In this document: positions 22,382 to 34,100 of the stretch, piece by piece | How the letters are laid out: each line of letters begins with the position of its first letter | Position numbering within the stretch: position 1 is the stretch's first letter | DNA from: Euryodendron excelsum | Taxonomy: Eukaryota > Streptophyta > Magnoliopsida > Ericales > Pentaphylacaceae | Assembly: GCA_033060915.1 (NCBI GenBank) | Contig: CM065377.1 | Span: 52,596,183 to 52,660,182 of the forward strand | DNA: 64,000 nucleotides | Direction: 5' to 3' | The notes under the pieces: generated by a model | What the model saw: the letters and a program-made list of their open reading frames with translations, nothing else | Databases searched by the model: none | What the model was told of the DNA's origin: nothing | Position numbers and translations under genes: made by a program

Positions 22382-23405
22382 GAGCTCGTTTGATTGACCG
22401 GACTGACAAGGAGTCCTAAGACTAATTGTCCTAGAATTAACAATTTTGAAATTAATAGTACCAAACAATTGTTCAGTCTTATATTTATTTGCACATAGGA
22501 TAAATAGTCGGACTAATCTTACAACTATAAGAAATGACCGTATTAACTCTCACTATATATTATTAGCCTATAATATAAATAATATAATCATATATATATG
22601 CATCAAATAATATAATAGTATAATATTATAAGCAAATCAAGTACATTATGTAACATTAAATAATTTAACTATAATACAATATATATAATATTATAATAAA
22701 AATATAATATTATAGGCTAAAAAAAAATAATAATATAATATTATAATCTAGGACAAGTATATTATATTATAAAAAATACATATATATATATTATTAATAT
22801 TATATTATAGTACTTTATTATAATATATTATAATGTAAATTAATATTGTATACTTGCTATATATTATGTTATAGTATGTATTTGTCATCTATTGTAATGT
22901 AAAATAATATATAATAGTATGTCATACAAATTTATACATATAAAATACTAATATATGATAATATATTATATTATTATAATGGAATATAAAGAGTGTAATA
23001 TGTGATATACAACATATAATAATGTTATATAATATTTTATAAATGTAATATTACCATATTCTAATATATTATAATAGAATATTATGTACAATAATGTATT
23101 ACGTATATAATATTTTTAAATATAATATTATACAATATTACCGTATTTTAATATTTATAATGTAATATAACATAACATAAAATATATAATATATGTTAAT
23201 TGGGGGTAAGTAAGTTATTTTAATCTTATCCCTTTTCACCTTAGTCTTGGGATTAGCAAACCTCCCCCGGGATTAGCTAAAAACTAATATGTGGTACTAG
23301 TAGTCCAATCCGGACTACTAGTCCCGGCTCTATTTGGAAATCAAACGTGGGACAAGCCAGGACTCGCAGTCCAATCCAACTTTGTCCCGCGAATCAAACA
23401 TGCCC
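22382..23405. mobile_element. Tourist-like MITE, 1,024 bp, with very AT-rich core
   Basis: The left end GAGCTCGTTTGATTGACCGGAC and reverse-complemented right end GGGCATGTTTGATTCGCGGGAC form the TIR. TAA flanks both sides (22379-22381 and 23406-23408). Subterminal GGACTAC/CCGGAC/GTCCTAAG motifs recur near both ends (for instance the TAGTCCxxxCCGGACTA hairpin near 23300). Between about 22540 and 23200 the core is almost pure A/T built of TATAATAT-type units. Confidence 0.82.
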
Positions 23406-24142
23406 TAAGAATATAGGATTGTACATAAACTAAGCCGAATAGTGGGCTACTTAAGTTTGATTTGAAAATTTTAATGAGCTTAAAATTATGCCCAAATTTG
23501 ATTCTTTCTTTCTCACGCCAATTTTGAACGAGTATTAATTGAGTCGATCATGAATCACGCTTGAATAGCTTGAACTTTTTAACATATTTTTATTTATCGA
23601 GTCAAGTTTGAGTCGATTTCAAAAAATAACAAGTTTTAAAATATGTTCAAACTTAACTTATTTGTATAACAAACTGATCTCGAATGAATTTTTAATGAGC
23701 TGAATATGAGCCAACCTCGAGTAATTTTGTTCGTTTTATAGACCTAGTACTACTTTCTCTTATTAAATGTATTTTTGAAACTCAAATAGGAGGAGGTTCG
23801 TTATATTTTGAAAAGAATTAGACTGGCCTGCGATTCAAAAACATAAAATAATTTTTTATTGAATTGAGGGCCGCATTTGCAAACGAATTAAATTATGTTC
23901 ATATTTGACTTGGTGTTTTGTTCATTTTGTAAATGAATTGAGCTTTAAGACTTTTACATTTGAACTATTTTTTTTAAGTAATGAGTTAAGCTTGAACATG
24001 ACAAGCTTATTATTTTTAAATACGCATGTGTCTTAAGTAGGATTAACTATGTTTGAACACACTGCATAAGTTCATTTGAATCAAATCAACATTTTCTAAA
24101 GTCACTTGTTCATAAACAACTCGGAATCAACTCGGTATATAA

Positions 24143-24735
24143 GGCTAAGTTTGGTACAAAGGAATGAAAAAGAACGGAATGAGAATGATAATGTAATGAG
24201 AATGAGAATGGAATGAAAAGAAATGGTCATTCTCATTCCCTTATTTGGTAAGACCAATGAACAATGCTAGAATAGAATAGATAAAATTTGTGTATGATAT
24301 GAAAATTTAATATTATGTCTATACAAACTATTAGTAATATATATTATTTAATTATTAAATATGATTAAGCATTTGTAATGGTGGTAGTGGTGGTAGTGGT
24401 GGTAGCAGTGGTGGTTTAATTATTATATTTTTATGAATTTTCAACCTTTTAATTTTTTTAAAATTTTAACATAAAAAAAATAATTACCAGCTCGTGCTTT
24501 ATATTTTTTTTAAAAAATTTGACAATAAAAATCTTACTAAATTTTATTTTATGTTGTTTCATGTGAGAATGAAATGATTATTCCCACTCTTGAAATAGAG
24601 AATAGTCATTCTAACAAAATGTGAGAATGATCATTCTATGAGAATAGTCATTCTACCTTTAAATAGTGGTACCAAACAAGGGAATAAAAATGAACGTAAG
24701 AATGGTCATTTCATTCCCTTGTACCAAATATAGCA
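24143..24735. mobile_element. Tourist-like MITE, 593 bp, inserted in an older repeat
   Basis: The left end GGCTAAGTTTGGTACAAAGG and reverse-complemented right end TGCTATATTTGGTACAAGGG continue as GAATGAAA in both, a TIR of about 25 bp. TAA flanks both ends (24140-24142, 24736-24738). Subterminal GAATGAGAATG / CATTCTCATTCC motifs recur in both orientations, and a (GGTGGTAGT)n stretch lies near 24380-24412. The flanking sequence on either side reads as one interrupted older repeat. Confidence 0.85.
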
Positions 24736-25026
24736 TAAGTTGCTTACTCATGTTCATTTATTTAATAAATGAGTGAAGCCGAGCCAAATTTTAAGCTCTT
24801 GTAATTATGTTGAACATAAGCCATTATAGAGCTTGGCTATGCTCATTTGCCATATGACTCGACAGCCATTTTATTGGAGGGTGACGCATATGGCTGCCCT
24901 GCGGGTGACGAAAGTTGGGTGTCATTTAACCAATTCATGAACCGGTCCGAGGCCAATGTCTAGGCCGCCCATTGGCTCTTTGTTGAATTCCACATAAGAT
25001 GGAGTGGCCCTTTATTGGTTAGCACG

Positions 25027-25033
25027 TATAAAA
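25027..25033 (+). promoter_or_regulatory. Probable TATA box of ALN
   Basis: TATAAAA in the context CACGTATAAAAGAGA, 82 bp upstream of the ALN ATG. A purine-rich GAGAGAGGGGAGGAGAGAG leader follows at 25061-25090, typical of plant 5' UTRs. Confidence 0.65.
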
Positions 25034-25114
25034 GAGATAGAGAAGCAGTGGGCGCGTTAGAGAGAGAGGGGAGGAGAGAGAGGGAGGAGCAGTCACAACA
25101 GCAGTAGCAGAGAG

Positions 25115-28100
25115 ATGGAGTATCTAAGATGGAAGCTTTTACCTCTGCTACCACTTCTTGCATCTCTTATATTCTTCTACATCAAGACCTCTCAAAAGGT
25201 TTGATTTCTCTCTCTCTCTCTCTCTCTCTCTTCATTTTTTTTCCCTGTTTTCTTTTCTTTCTTTTGACAAAGAATACGTGAACATGATTAATTTGATCTT
25301 TTAGATACCCATTCTTGGTCCCGTTTCAGAGGTAAATTCAGTCCTCATATATATTTATATAACGTATATATATATATATGGCTGATATTTTGTGTTTGTG
25401 TATGCAAGTATCTAATAATCTGATCAAGAACAGGTGTTTTATTTGATGGGTTTTGCTTGATACTTGTTGATTAATTAAATAATCAAGGCTCAACTGATTG
25501 ATTCTGCATTTACACTTGTGAAGTTGTAATCGTGATTACAAGGCCATCGTTTTCATACTTTTCTGTTAATCACCCAGAAAAAAAGTGAAATCAAACGGTA
25601 GTTGCATACGTACGATTATCGTATCCAATCCTTCCAATAACAGGGTTGGCGCTTATTCAATAATGGGTTTAACATACTGGATAAAGAATGTGAAAAAAAA
25701 GGGAGAGTCAATGAGTTTTAATAATATGTTAGTTTGAAACAGGGTAATTTAAATCAGATTGTTTGGAAGGTAATCACCACATTTTTTTAATTATTATTTA
25801 TTATTATTATTATTTTGATCAGGTAAAGGGATTCAATAGATAATGAATCTTTATTCTTTTTGTTGGTTGGTGACATAGTTTCATGATGGTGACTATTGAT
25901 TGTTTGAACTTTCTAACTCATATTTCAATTGAAAAAGTAAAAGAAAACCCAATGAAAGAGAACTGCTAAAGATTTTAGGTAGGATTTTTGGGTGATTTAA
26001 ATTCTCATTATATTCTAAGTCAATGACATGTGCATGCTTGTGTAGGTGGTATATTCATATATTTCTGTATTGTGGTAATGATACGGGGATTTATCCATGT
26101 TTTCATCTCTTTTGGTGATTAAAATGCCACACCAGTGTCACTGCCTACATGTACCCTGTGGTGTAGCTGTTACATATTGTAACTTTTAGAGTGTTGCAAT
26201 TTGAAAAATTTGACCAAATGTAAACATTATTCTAAGAAACTTCAAATATTCATGTCACAGCCATCTCACAGCGAGTGCAGCCTTCTTTCTCACAACCATT
26301 TTTGGATATCCAGCAAGCGTATTGTGACGCCAAAAGGGGTGATTTCTGGTGCAGGTCTGTCTAATAAGTGATTTTTGGATTAAGAAAGTTCAATGTTGAT
26401 AACTTTTTAGATAGATCCATAAATCATTACTGCAAACAAGTCTATATTTAGGTTTTGCATGTTTATGGCAAAAGTATTCCATTAATTGTTGGTTGACTGT
26501 ATTGTACTGATTTGCATTTGCCAAAATTTAGATTCCATTTCATCATTTTAGTATATCCGCTACATTTACTTTAATGCTAAACAGTTTCCCGAACCAATAA
26601 TCTCCCCTAGTTCTGTTGATTAATTTTTTGTTCTTTACATGTTTTCATTTTTGGATCAAACTTGGAAATGACCAGTTGAAGTCAAGGGAGGGAACATCAT
26701 TTCTGTAATTGACGAGGATTGGCAAGGCAATGTGAGGACCGGACCAGTGATTGATTATGGGGAGGCTGTTGTTATGCCTGGTTTGATTGATGTGTAAGAT
26801 GTGGCAACCATCTCCTTATGAATTTCCTTTATTTCTTTGACTTATCTAAAATGAAAGAAAAGTTTCCCTCTCTGTTGTTTACTTTCCCTTATTTCTTCTT
26901 TAACTATAAACAAGGTGTCAAGAATGGGTTGGGAAACCTAAATGGAATTAGTTGCAGCATACAGTTTTGAGATACGTAAAAAGGCCATATTTTGAACTTA
27001 AAAGTGGGGGCAAAGGAAAAGTGGTATGGATGCAAACTGCTGGAGCAAACTTGTGAGAATGCCGTTCTATTGGAGAGAAAAAAATTTCAAGTATTCTGAT
27101 TTTTTTTTATATAATTTCTGTTGGCCTCTGAAATTTCTCAACTATCCCTGCACTTCCAATTTCTTATTTATTTATATAGCCTATGTGTATTAGATAAAAC
27201 ACTGTTTTCTTTGTTCCAGGAAATTCGAGGTCATACGCGATGCATGTTTTTTGCTGAATTCAATCTTACATTTGATGCATATTTTGGTTTTCTTGAAGCC
27301 ATATACCCACTTCATTTTTGTTCTTCTTCATTGATTCAGATTATAGTGTACGTGGAAAAGAGTATGCATATATTATCCTCACTATAGTAAGTTAAATTTG
27401 CACATAGAATTCGACAATCAATCAACAGTGGAAAATATAGCATGATATATGCACTTAGAAAAGGAAGACTTTAGTGCTTCCAAAGATATTAAGATCTCAG
27501 AACAGGAAAGGAAATCTTGTTCAGAACCAAGAAGTCCCTGGTATTTTCTAATGCAAAAAACAATTCCGTGGTTAAAAGACTTCCTAACCATTAATATTTG
27601 AGCTATCTGTTGGAAAACCGTCAAAATCCCTGTTTGTTAGTAAGCAAATTATAAATTGGATGCATGTAAGTGATTGCTGAAGCATATAATATTGCCTATG
27701 ACCTGCAAATGAGTTGAGAGAGAAGATTTTAATTCTGGAAGCAATAATACTTAGTAAAACTCTAGTGTTTATATAACATGTTTGTTCCTTTTTGAATGGA
27801 AAAGTTAATTAGATGACCTTTTTGTTTCTTCAGAAACTCTTTGGAATGGGCACATTTCGGTCAGCACTTTTGATTTATTTTTATTTTTACCTTTTAAACA
27901 ATCAAAATACATCTTTTATTTCAACACTCATTCTTTGCAGTAAACTTTTCTCTTGCATTATACTGGAGGTCTCATTCATGAGTCTTCCAGGAAAGTTGCA
28001 ATTTTCATTGATCACATCATTGTCTTCTGGTGAATCAGATAGTAGACAACACCTGCAATTATTTCATGCTGCACAGATGATGTTGTTCTGAGTTTTACTT

Positions 28101-31100
28101 GCAACAATTGATAGATGTATGCATGGCTCTATGACTATTTTAGTTTCCAGTACTTTGCCCCTGTCCACTTGTAGAAGTATCAATTCCTTGGGGTCATTAA
28201 TCAGTCATCAGGTTTTAATATAACTGAAAATCCTGAGTTTTTGAGACTTATAAGAAAATAAAAATACTGAATTTATGAGAAGCAGTAGAATAGCACTCAA
28301 GATATTCACATTGGGAACTGCCTTAATATTCTTCACTTAAACCATGCACACTAGGGGGGGCATGGTCTATATTGGATTCTCCATTCATCTGATTCATTTA
28401 TATGCCACAAAACTCATATACTTAGGATCATTGATCAAGTAGTTTTGAGGCATTTAAATTTTCATTTGAGATACGTATCTTTCCATCATGGCAGGCATGC
28501 ACATCTTGATGATCCGGGAAGAGCAGAATGGGAAGGATTTCCTTCAGGGACTAGAGCAGCCGCTGCTGGTTTGTAGATATAGGTTTTTATATGTACTCTT
28601 GCTTAAAGATGTTCTTTTAGTGATGAAGATTTAATTAGAATTCGTAGTTGATCTTCCTTAGGAGAAGGTTTTGTAGATTTCTCAGAAGCTAATGCTTAAA
28701 AACCTTTGAATTCATTCCTTGTTAAAATTTATTTTTCTTTTTCATTAGCTGTAGTATCTGGCCGTGGATTTTGTGAATCAGATATATGTCTACAGTTCTA
28801 TATGCACTATATAACTAACTACTTAATTTATTTCTTTATACAGGTGGGTTAACAACTTAATTTATTCGTTTATACAGGTGGGCTAACAACGTTGATTGAC
28901 ATGCCTCTTAATAGTTTTCCATCTACAGTTTCTGAAGAAACTTTTCAACTCAAGGTATGCAGCGTTGACACAATTAGTTTTTCATTTTTAAGTAGCCTGT
29001 TTATATCTTTTTGTTTAGCTCTCCAATTTTCTTCTTTTTTCTTCTTACTATTTTTCTTTCCTTATTTTTTTCTTTTAAAAAATTCATTATCTTAACCTTA
29101 GTGTAATCTTTCACAGACAACTAAACACTCCAAAAGCAAGCTCCCTGAAAACTTTAGTTTTTATGTTAGCTCAAGTTCAGCAAAAATAAGTAAAATAACA
29201 AAAACTTGACCAACTATTGCCTTCTCTTATTATCTTTTTGTAATCTACATGACAGATCAAGGCTGCAGCAAAGAGGATCTATGTTGATGTCGGTATGCTC
29301 TTATAACTATACATAAGAATTCTCATATTTTAGTGACTTGTTTTACTCAACTACAATATTGACAGGTTTCTGGGGAGGTCTGGTCCCAGAAAATGCATTT
29401 AATGGAAGTGCTCTGGAGGGTCTCCTAAAGGCTGGTGTTCTTGGTTTAAAGGTAAGCCATAAGAGAGTTGTCCTTTTTCCTTTTCTTTTTATTACCTTAC
29501 TTTTTGTTGGTATGTTGGAATACCTGCTAAGTTTGTGGGTTTAAGCTGTAGATGTTATCTGTTCCTGGTAGAATGTGTATAATGATGTAGGGTTGGTTCC
29601 ATATATCCTGAATTGTCAGCTGTGCATACCATGTTGCTGCAATACACATTTTGAGCTTTTGCTGGGAACGCCTATGAAATCCACACAACATTGCATATGT
29701 TTGCTTTCAATTTCTGTACTACGTAATGCTACTCTCAAACAATGTTGCTCGATACCTTGTACATAAGAAATACTCTTTTGTTTAATTGCCAATTCTCTTT
29801 GATAATGTGCGTGTATGTGTGTTTCTTTCCCTTTCGCTCCAATTCTCCTACATAATTGTGTTATACTGTTGCCTAGCTTTCTTATTACTGTTGCCTCAAG
29901 TTGGTGGAGAATCACGTATTATCTGACATTTATTGCTCTTTGCTGTAGTCTTTTATGTGTCCTTCGGGGATCAATGACTTTCCCATGACAAATGCTGGCC
30001 ATATTAAGGTGCGTTTGGTGATATTTAGAACACATATTACAATGATTAATCTGTTTTTCACACAAGATAAAATACAGAGCTATTTGCTGCCACGTTTTTT
30101 ATGTTTCTTTGCATTTTCAAATTTCTCCATGAGTTCATTAGATGAATATATGTTAATAGAAGTCATGCCGTGTGCAATATACTTTTACTTGGATGCACAA
30201 TCACACCCCTCATCACCCACCATTTCAAAAGTTTGCTGATGTAATGTCTTCAAGCAGAGTTGACTCCTTATTATTCTGCTGTAGGAAGGATTATCTGCAC
30301 TGGCAAAGTATAGAAGACCTTTACTTGTACATGCAGAGGTTGAACAAGAACCTGGAGGCTACATGGAAATGGAAGATAGTGCAGATGACGCTCGATTGTA
30401 TTCAACATATCTCAAGACTAGGCCGGCTTCATGGTAAAATATGTTTTTTAGCCTTCCCTTCCTCTAAATTAAGTAGATTTCCCTACTTTCTACTAAGCAC
30501 CAGCTTAAATGTTTGTTGTTTTCATTTACTTTTAACGTGAAGGTCAAATGTGCATGCACATGTGCGGCCCTATGCTTCCTATAGTTTGATGAGTGCCTAT
30601 AAGTTTAGTTATATTAATACAGATTTTTTTTTTTATAAAAAATATCTATGTTAATATAACTAATCATGCAGCTAAAGCATTGGGATATCCCTGTTTACAA
30701 CAGTCTTTGTGACAATTGAAGGTCCTTGAAGTAATTCCTTCAAAAAATATTGGTCGTTCACATTACTAAAATTTGATTTCATGCAGCCTTATTTAAGCTA
30801 AAATGCTTGTCGGGGTTTAATTCTTTTGACTTCATAGTTTTCTGATTAAATTACATAAAAGAAGAAAGATTCCATCCTCAATGATGTCTCCTCACCAGTG
30901 TTTAAACACTTGGTCATGTGGTGACTACCTCTTGCTTGACTTTCCAGTGAGATTTGAAGAGGTAGCTCATCTGTCTCCAACCCCAAGTTGTGGAGTTATC
31001 TTAATGTCCAAATTATTTTAAAAGCTGTTATTTTCTGCCCGAAATAGAAGTTGGTCAAACTCCAAAGTCATATTTGCAGGTGCATACTTCTACTGGCTGA

Positions 31101-34100
31101 AAGTACAAAGGGAACGCCTCATATGAATTTTAAGATGACTATATTTGCATACTATTTTGTTTGGTTTATATCAATTTCATCTTACATAGATGGTAATTTT
31201 CTCCTTGCACCCATTTTTTCTTTGACCAGGGAAGAGGCTGCTATTAGAGAGCTCTTAACAGTAACAAATGGCACCAGGACAGGTGGCCCTGCTGAAGGAG
31301 CTCACCTTCACATCGTTCATCTGTCTGATGCAAGATCTTCCTTAGATCTAATTAAGGTACACTAGAGTTTATCTGTTGGCTAGCTTCTCTGTGATCTGAA
31401 ATTTGATATGAAAATTGTATCTACATGAGCTCCACAATATTTAAACGTGGCTAGGATCCTCTGCTTCTTTTCATTAAATATTGTAATTTGTGAAGATTTT
31501 ATTTTATTTTTGTAGATTTTTATATTTAAATTCCAAAGTCATGAAGGACTGCCAAGAAACAAGGTTAAAAAATAATCTTCTATCAGGCAGATGAATTTTA
31601 ATTAATTTTTAAATAAAGCTCAGCAGTCAAATGGTCTACCAAATTCTGAAAGGACATAGAAAATTTCCAAAAAAGAGAAAAGCTCAGCAGTCGAACGGTC
31701 CACCAAATTCTGAAGGACATGGAAATTTCCAAATCCTCATCTACTCAAACCAACAAAGAGAACCTGGATAACACGAACTTGTTAAAAAAGGAATAGTAAG
31801 TCCATAATTGTACACTTTTGACGAAATATCAGGAGATTCTTTCATGACCATGTCTTTTTATATTGAGAAAACCTGAAGAACCCAAAATGAAATTCTGTAT
31901 CAATTTTTACCCACATCTTCTGCATGTTTCTTTGCTGGCTATGGATGAATAGCCCCTAGACATGGATAATTTTAGCAGCAGGGAGAATTCCAAATGCAGT
32001 GATTGGATACCTATTGAGCCAGAACAGTTATTTGTAACATTGTGATTCCTTCTGAAGTGCCTTAAACTGAAACTTATGGTCATGAAGTACTCAAAATGCT
32101 TCTTCTTCTTTTTTCCCCAAATTTGTGCCTCTGTCTCTACATAGATATAATGATACTATTATGTGACTTACTGGCCTGATTGTTAGTCCATGTTAGTAGT
32201 AGTTCTCTTTCTGTGGAAAGTTTTACTCTATTCTCACTTCTTTGTTTTGTCTAGGAAGCAAAAAGTAGCGGTGATAGCATAACAGTTGAAACTTGCCCCC
32301 ATTATTTAGCCTTTTCGGCAGAAGAGATTCAAGATGGAGATACACGTTTTAAGTGTTCTCCACCCATTAGGGATGCTGCCAATAGAGAAAAACTATGGGA
32401 GGCTTTGATGGTATATGCAATTTCATGATGCAAATTTTCGTTGTTTTTTGTCATCATACAGTTTTACCCGATTCCATGTACATTTCAGGATGGACATATC
32501 GACATGCTGAGCTCTGACCATTCACCGACTGTACCAGAACGCAAACGCTTTGAAGATGGTAACTTCTTAAAGGCATGGGGTGGCATATCTTCTTTGCAGG
32601 TTTTAGTGGGTTTACTAGCAGCTCAGATGACTATTTCTTTTCCAGAGGACATTCTTATTTTGCATTGCAACTAGAGATTACCACGTTTTTAAAATGAATT
32701 TGATACTCATTGATAATAAGTTTATTTAATGACATAGGCGGTTTTTTTTTTGAAGTTTTGTTAATTTTAACTTGTAATGAAACTGTCGCGCTCCGGTTTT
32801 TAGGGGTCCAAAATCCTTTCGGCTCGGAGACCCTAAAGTACGGAACTCTGTCACTAAAACTCGTCCTCCTAGAAGGACAAGTGCGACTAGGTTTAAAAAT
32901 TAGTTTGACTAAGGGTTTTTTGGAAAAATAGGAGTCGCCACCTAACTTGATTAAGGTGAATTAGGGCACCTAAAACTTAGTGTTAATTCGAAGATTATAC
33001 TTAGGGTGTATTTTTTTTTTGGAAAAGGTTACGAAAGCTCCCTCAAAAGAGGGTTTTTAAGAAAATAGGTTGTTTTGAAACCTTTGGAGAAGATTTAAGC
33101 CCTTTTGGTAAATAACTCCATTTTGATCATTTGAAAACAGAAATCCATGGTTCAGGGGTTGGTTACTTGTAGAGAAGATATCCTAAGATCATCACCCTAC
33201 CCCGCTCTTTTGGTACCTACATGTCTAATCACCCTTTGTTCACTCACTAGAATAACCGATTACCATTGTCCATTTAATATCCACTTTAGAATTTTGAAAA
33301 ACGGGGTTTAGTCATCACTTTTTGGATAAATGATGCATGATGTAAGTTTTGGAAGAATTTTGAAAATGTGGGAGTTTTGAAGGAGTTTGAAATGAGAACT
33401 TTGAATTGATTGGAATTTTTGGAAAAGGGATTGAAGTTGAAATAAAAGTTATAACCGCACCATTTTAGGTTGCCTACATATCTCATTTGGCGAGAATCAG
33501 GTCAATCGTAGTTCGGGCAAGAGCTTGATGGAAAATAGGCGCATTAGGGCCTTTGGAAGGTTTGAAGACATTTTGGGGTCTTTGAAAAAATTTAAAACTC
33601 TTTGAGGTCTTTGGGAGTTGAAGACTCTTTGTGGTCTTGGAAGTTGAAGACTCTTTGTGGTCTTGGAAGTTGAAAGCTCTTTATGGTTTTGGAAGTTTTG
33701 ACTTGAAATTGGATGGTGAAGTGTTTGAAAATGTTTTTGGATCAACTTAAGGAAGTTTTGAAAAAATGCTTTGGCATGACTCAAGAGAACTTGGAAGTGT
33801 TTTTGAAGTCTTGTTTTGAAAATCTTGAAGGCATGATTTTAGAAATGTTTTGATGAATTAATTTTTGAACGTGGTTTTTGGAAATGGCTAAGGTTTTAGA
33901 ATCCTAATATGGACAACCTTAGAGGTTGTTCTTGATTTATCACTTGTCTTTGGAATCCTTAACCATGAGGGGGTTAGGGACACCTTAGGTTTATGACCTT
34001 TTGAAAATATTTTTGGAAATGCCTTAAAGATGGAGTGTAGGAACATTTGAAGAGTTTATGGAGTTGGTTTCTTTGAAATCAAGAGAGTAGGAGGTTTTGG

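Larger units (their letters stand above)
19061..25026. other. Gene-free repeat field between the cysteine-motif gene and ALN
   Basis: No coding exon was recognised over about 6 kb. It contains three TIR elements (20475-21408, 22382-23405, 24143-24735), a T-run at about 19641, AT-rich simple DNA and a degenerate repeat with GAGTTGAGCTTGA-like themes around 23410-24140 and 24736-24870. Positions 21915-22370 hold unassigned sequence of more normal composition (short ORFs, nothing recognised). Confidence 0.6.
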
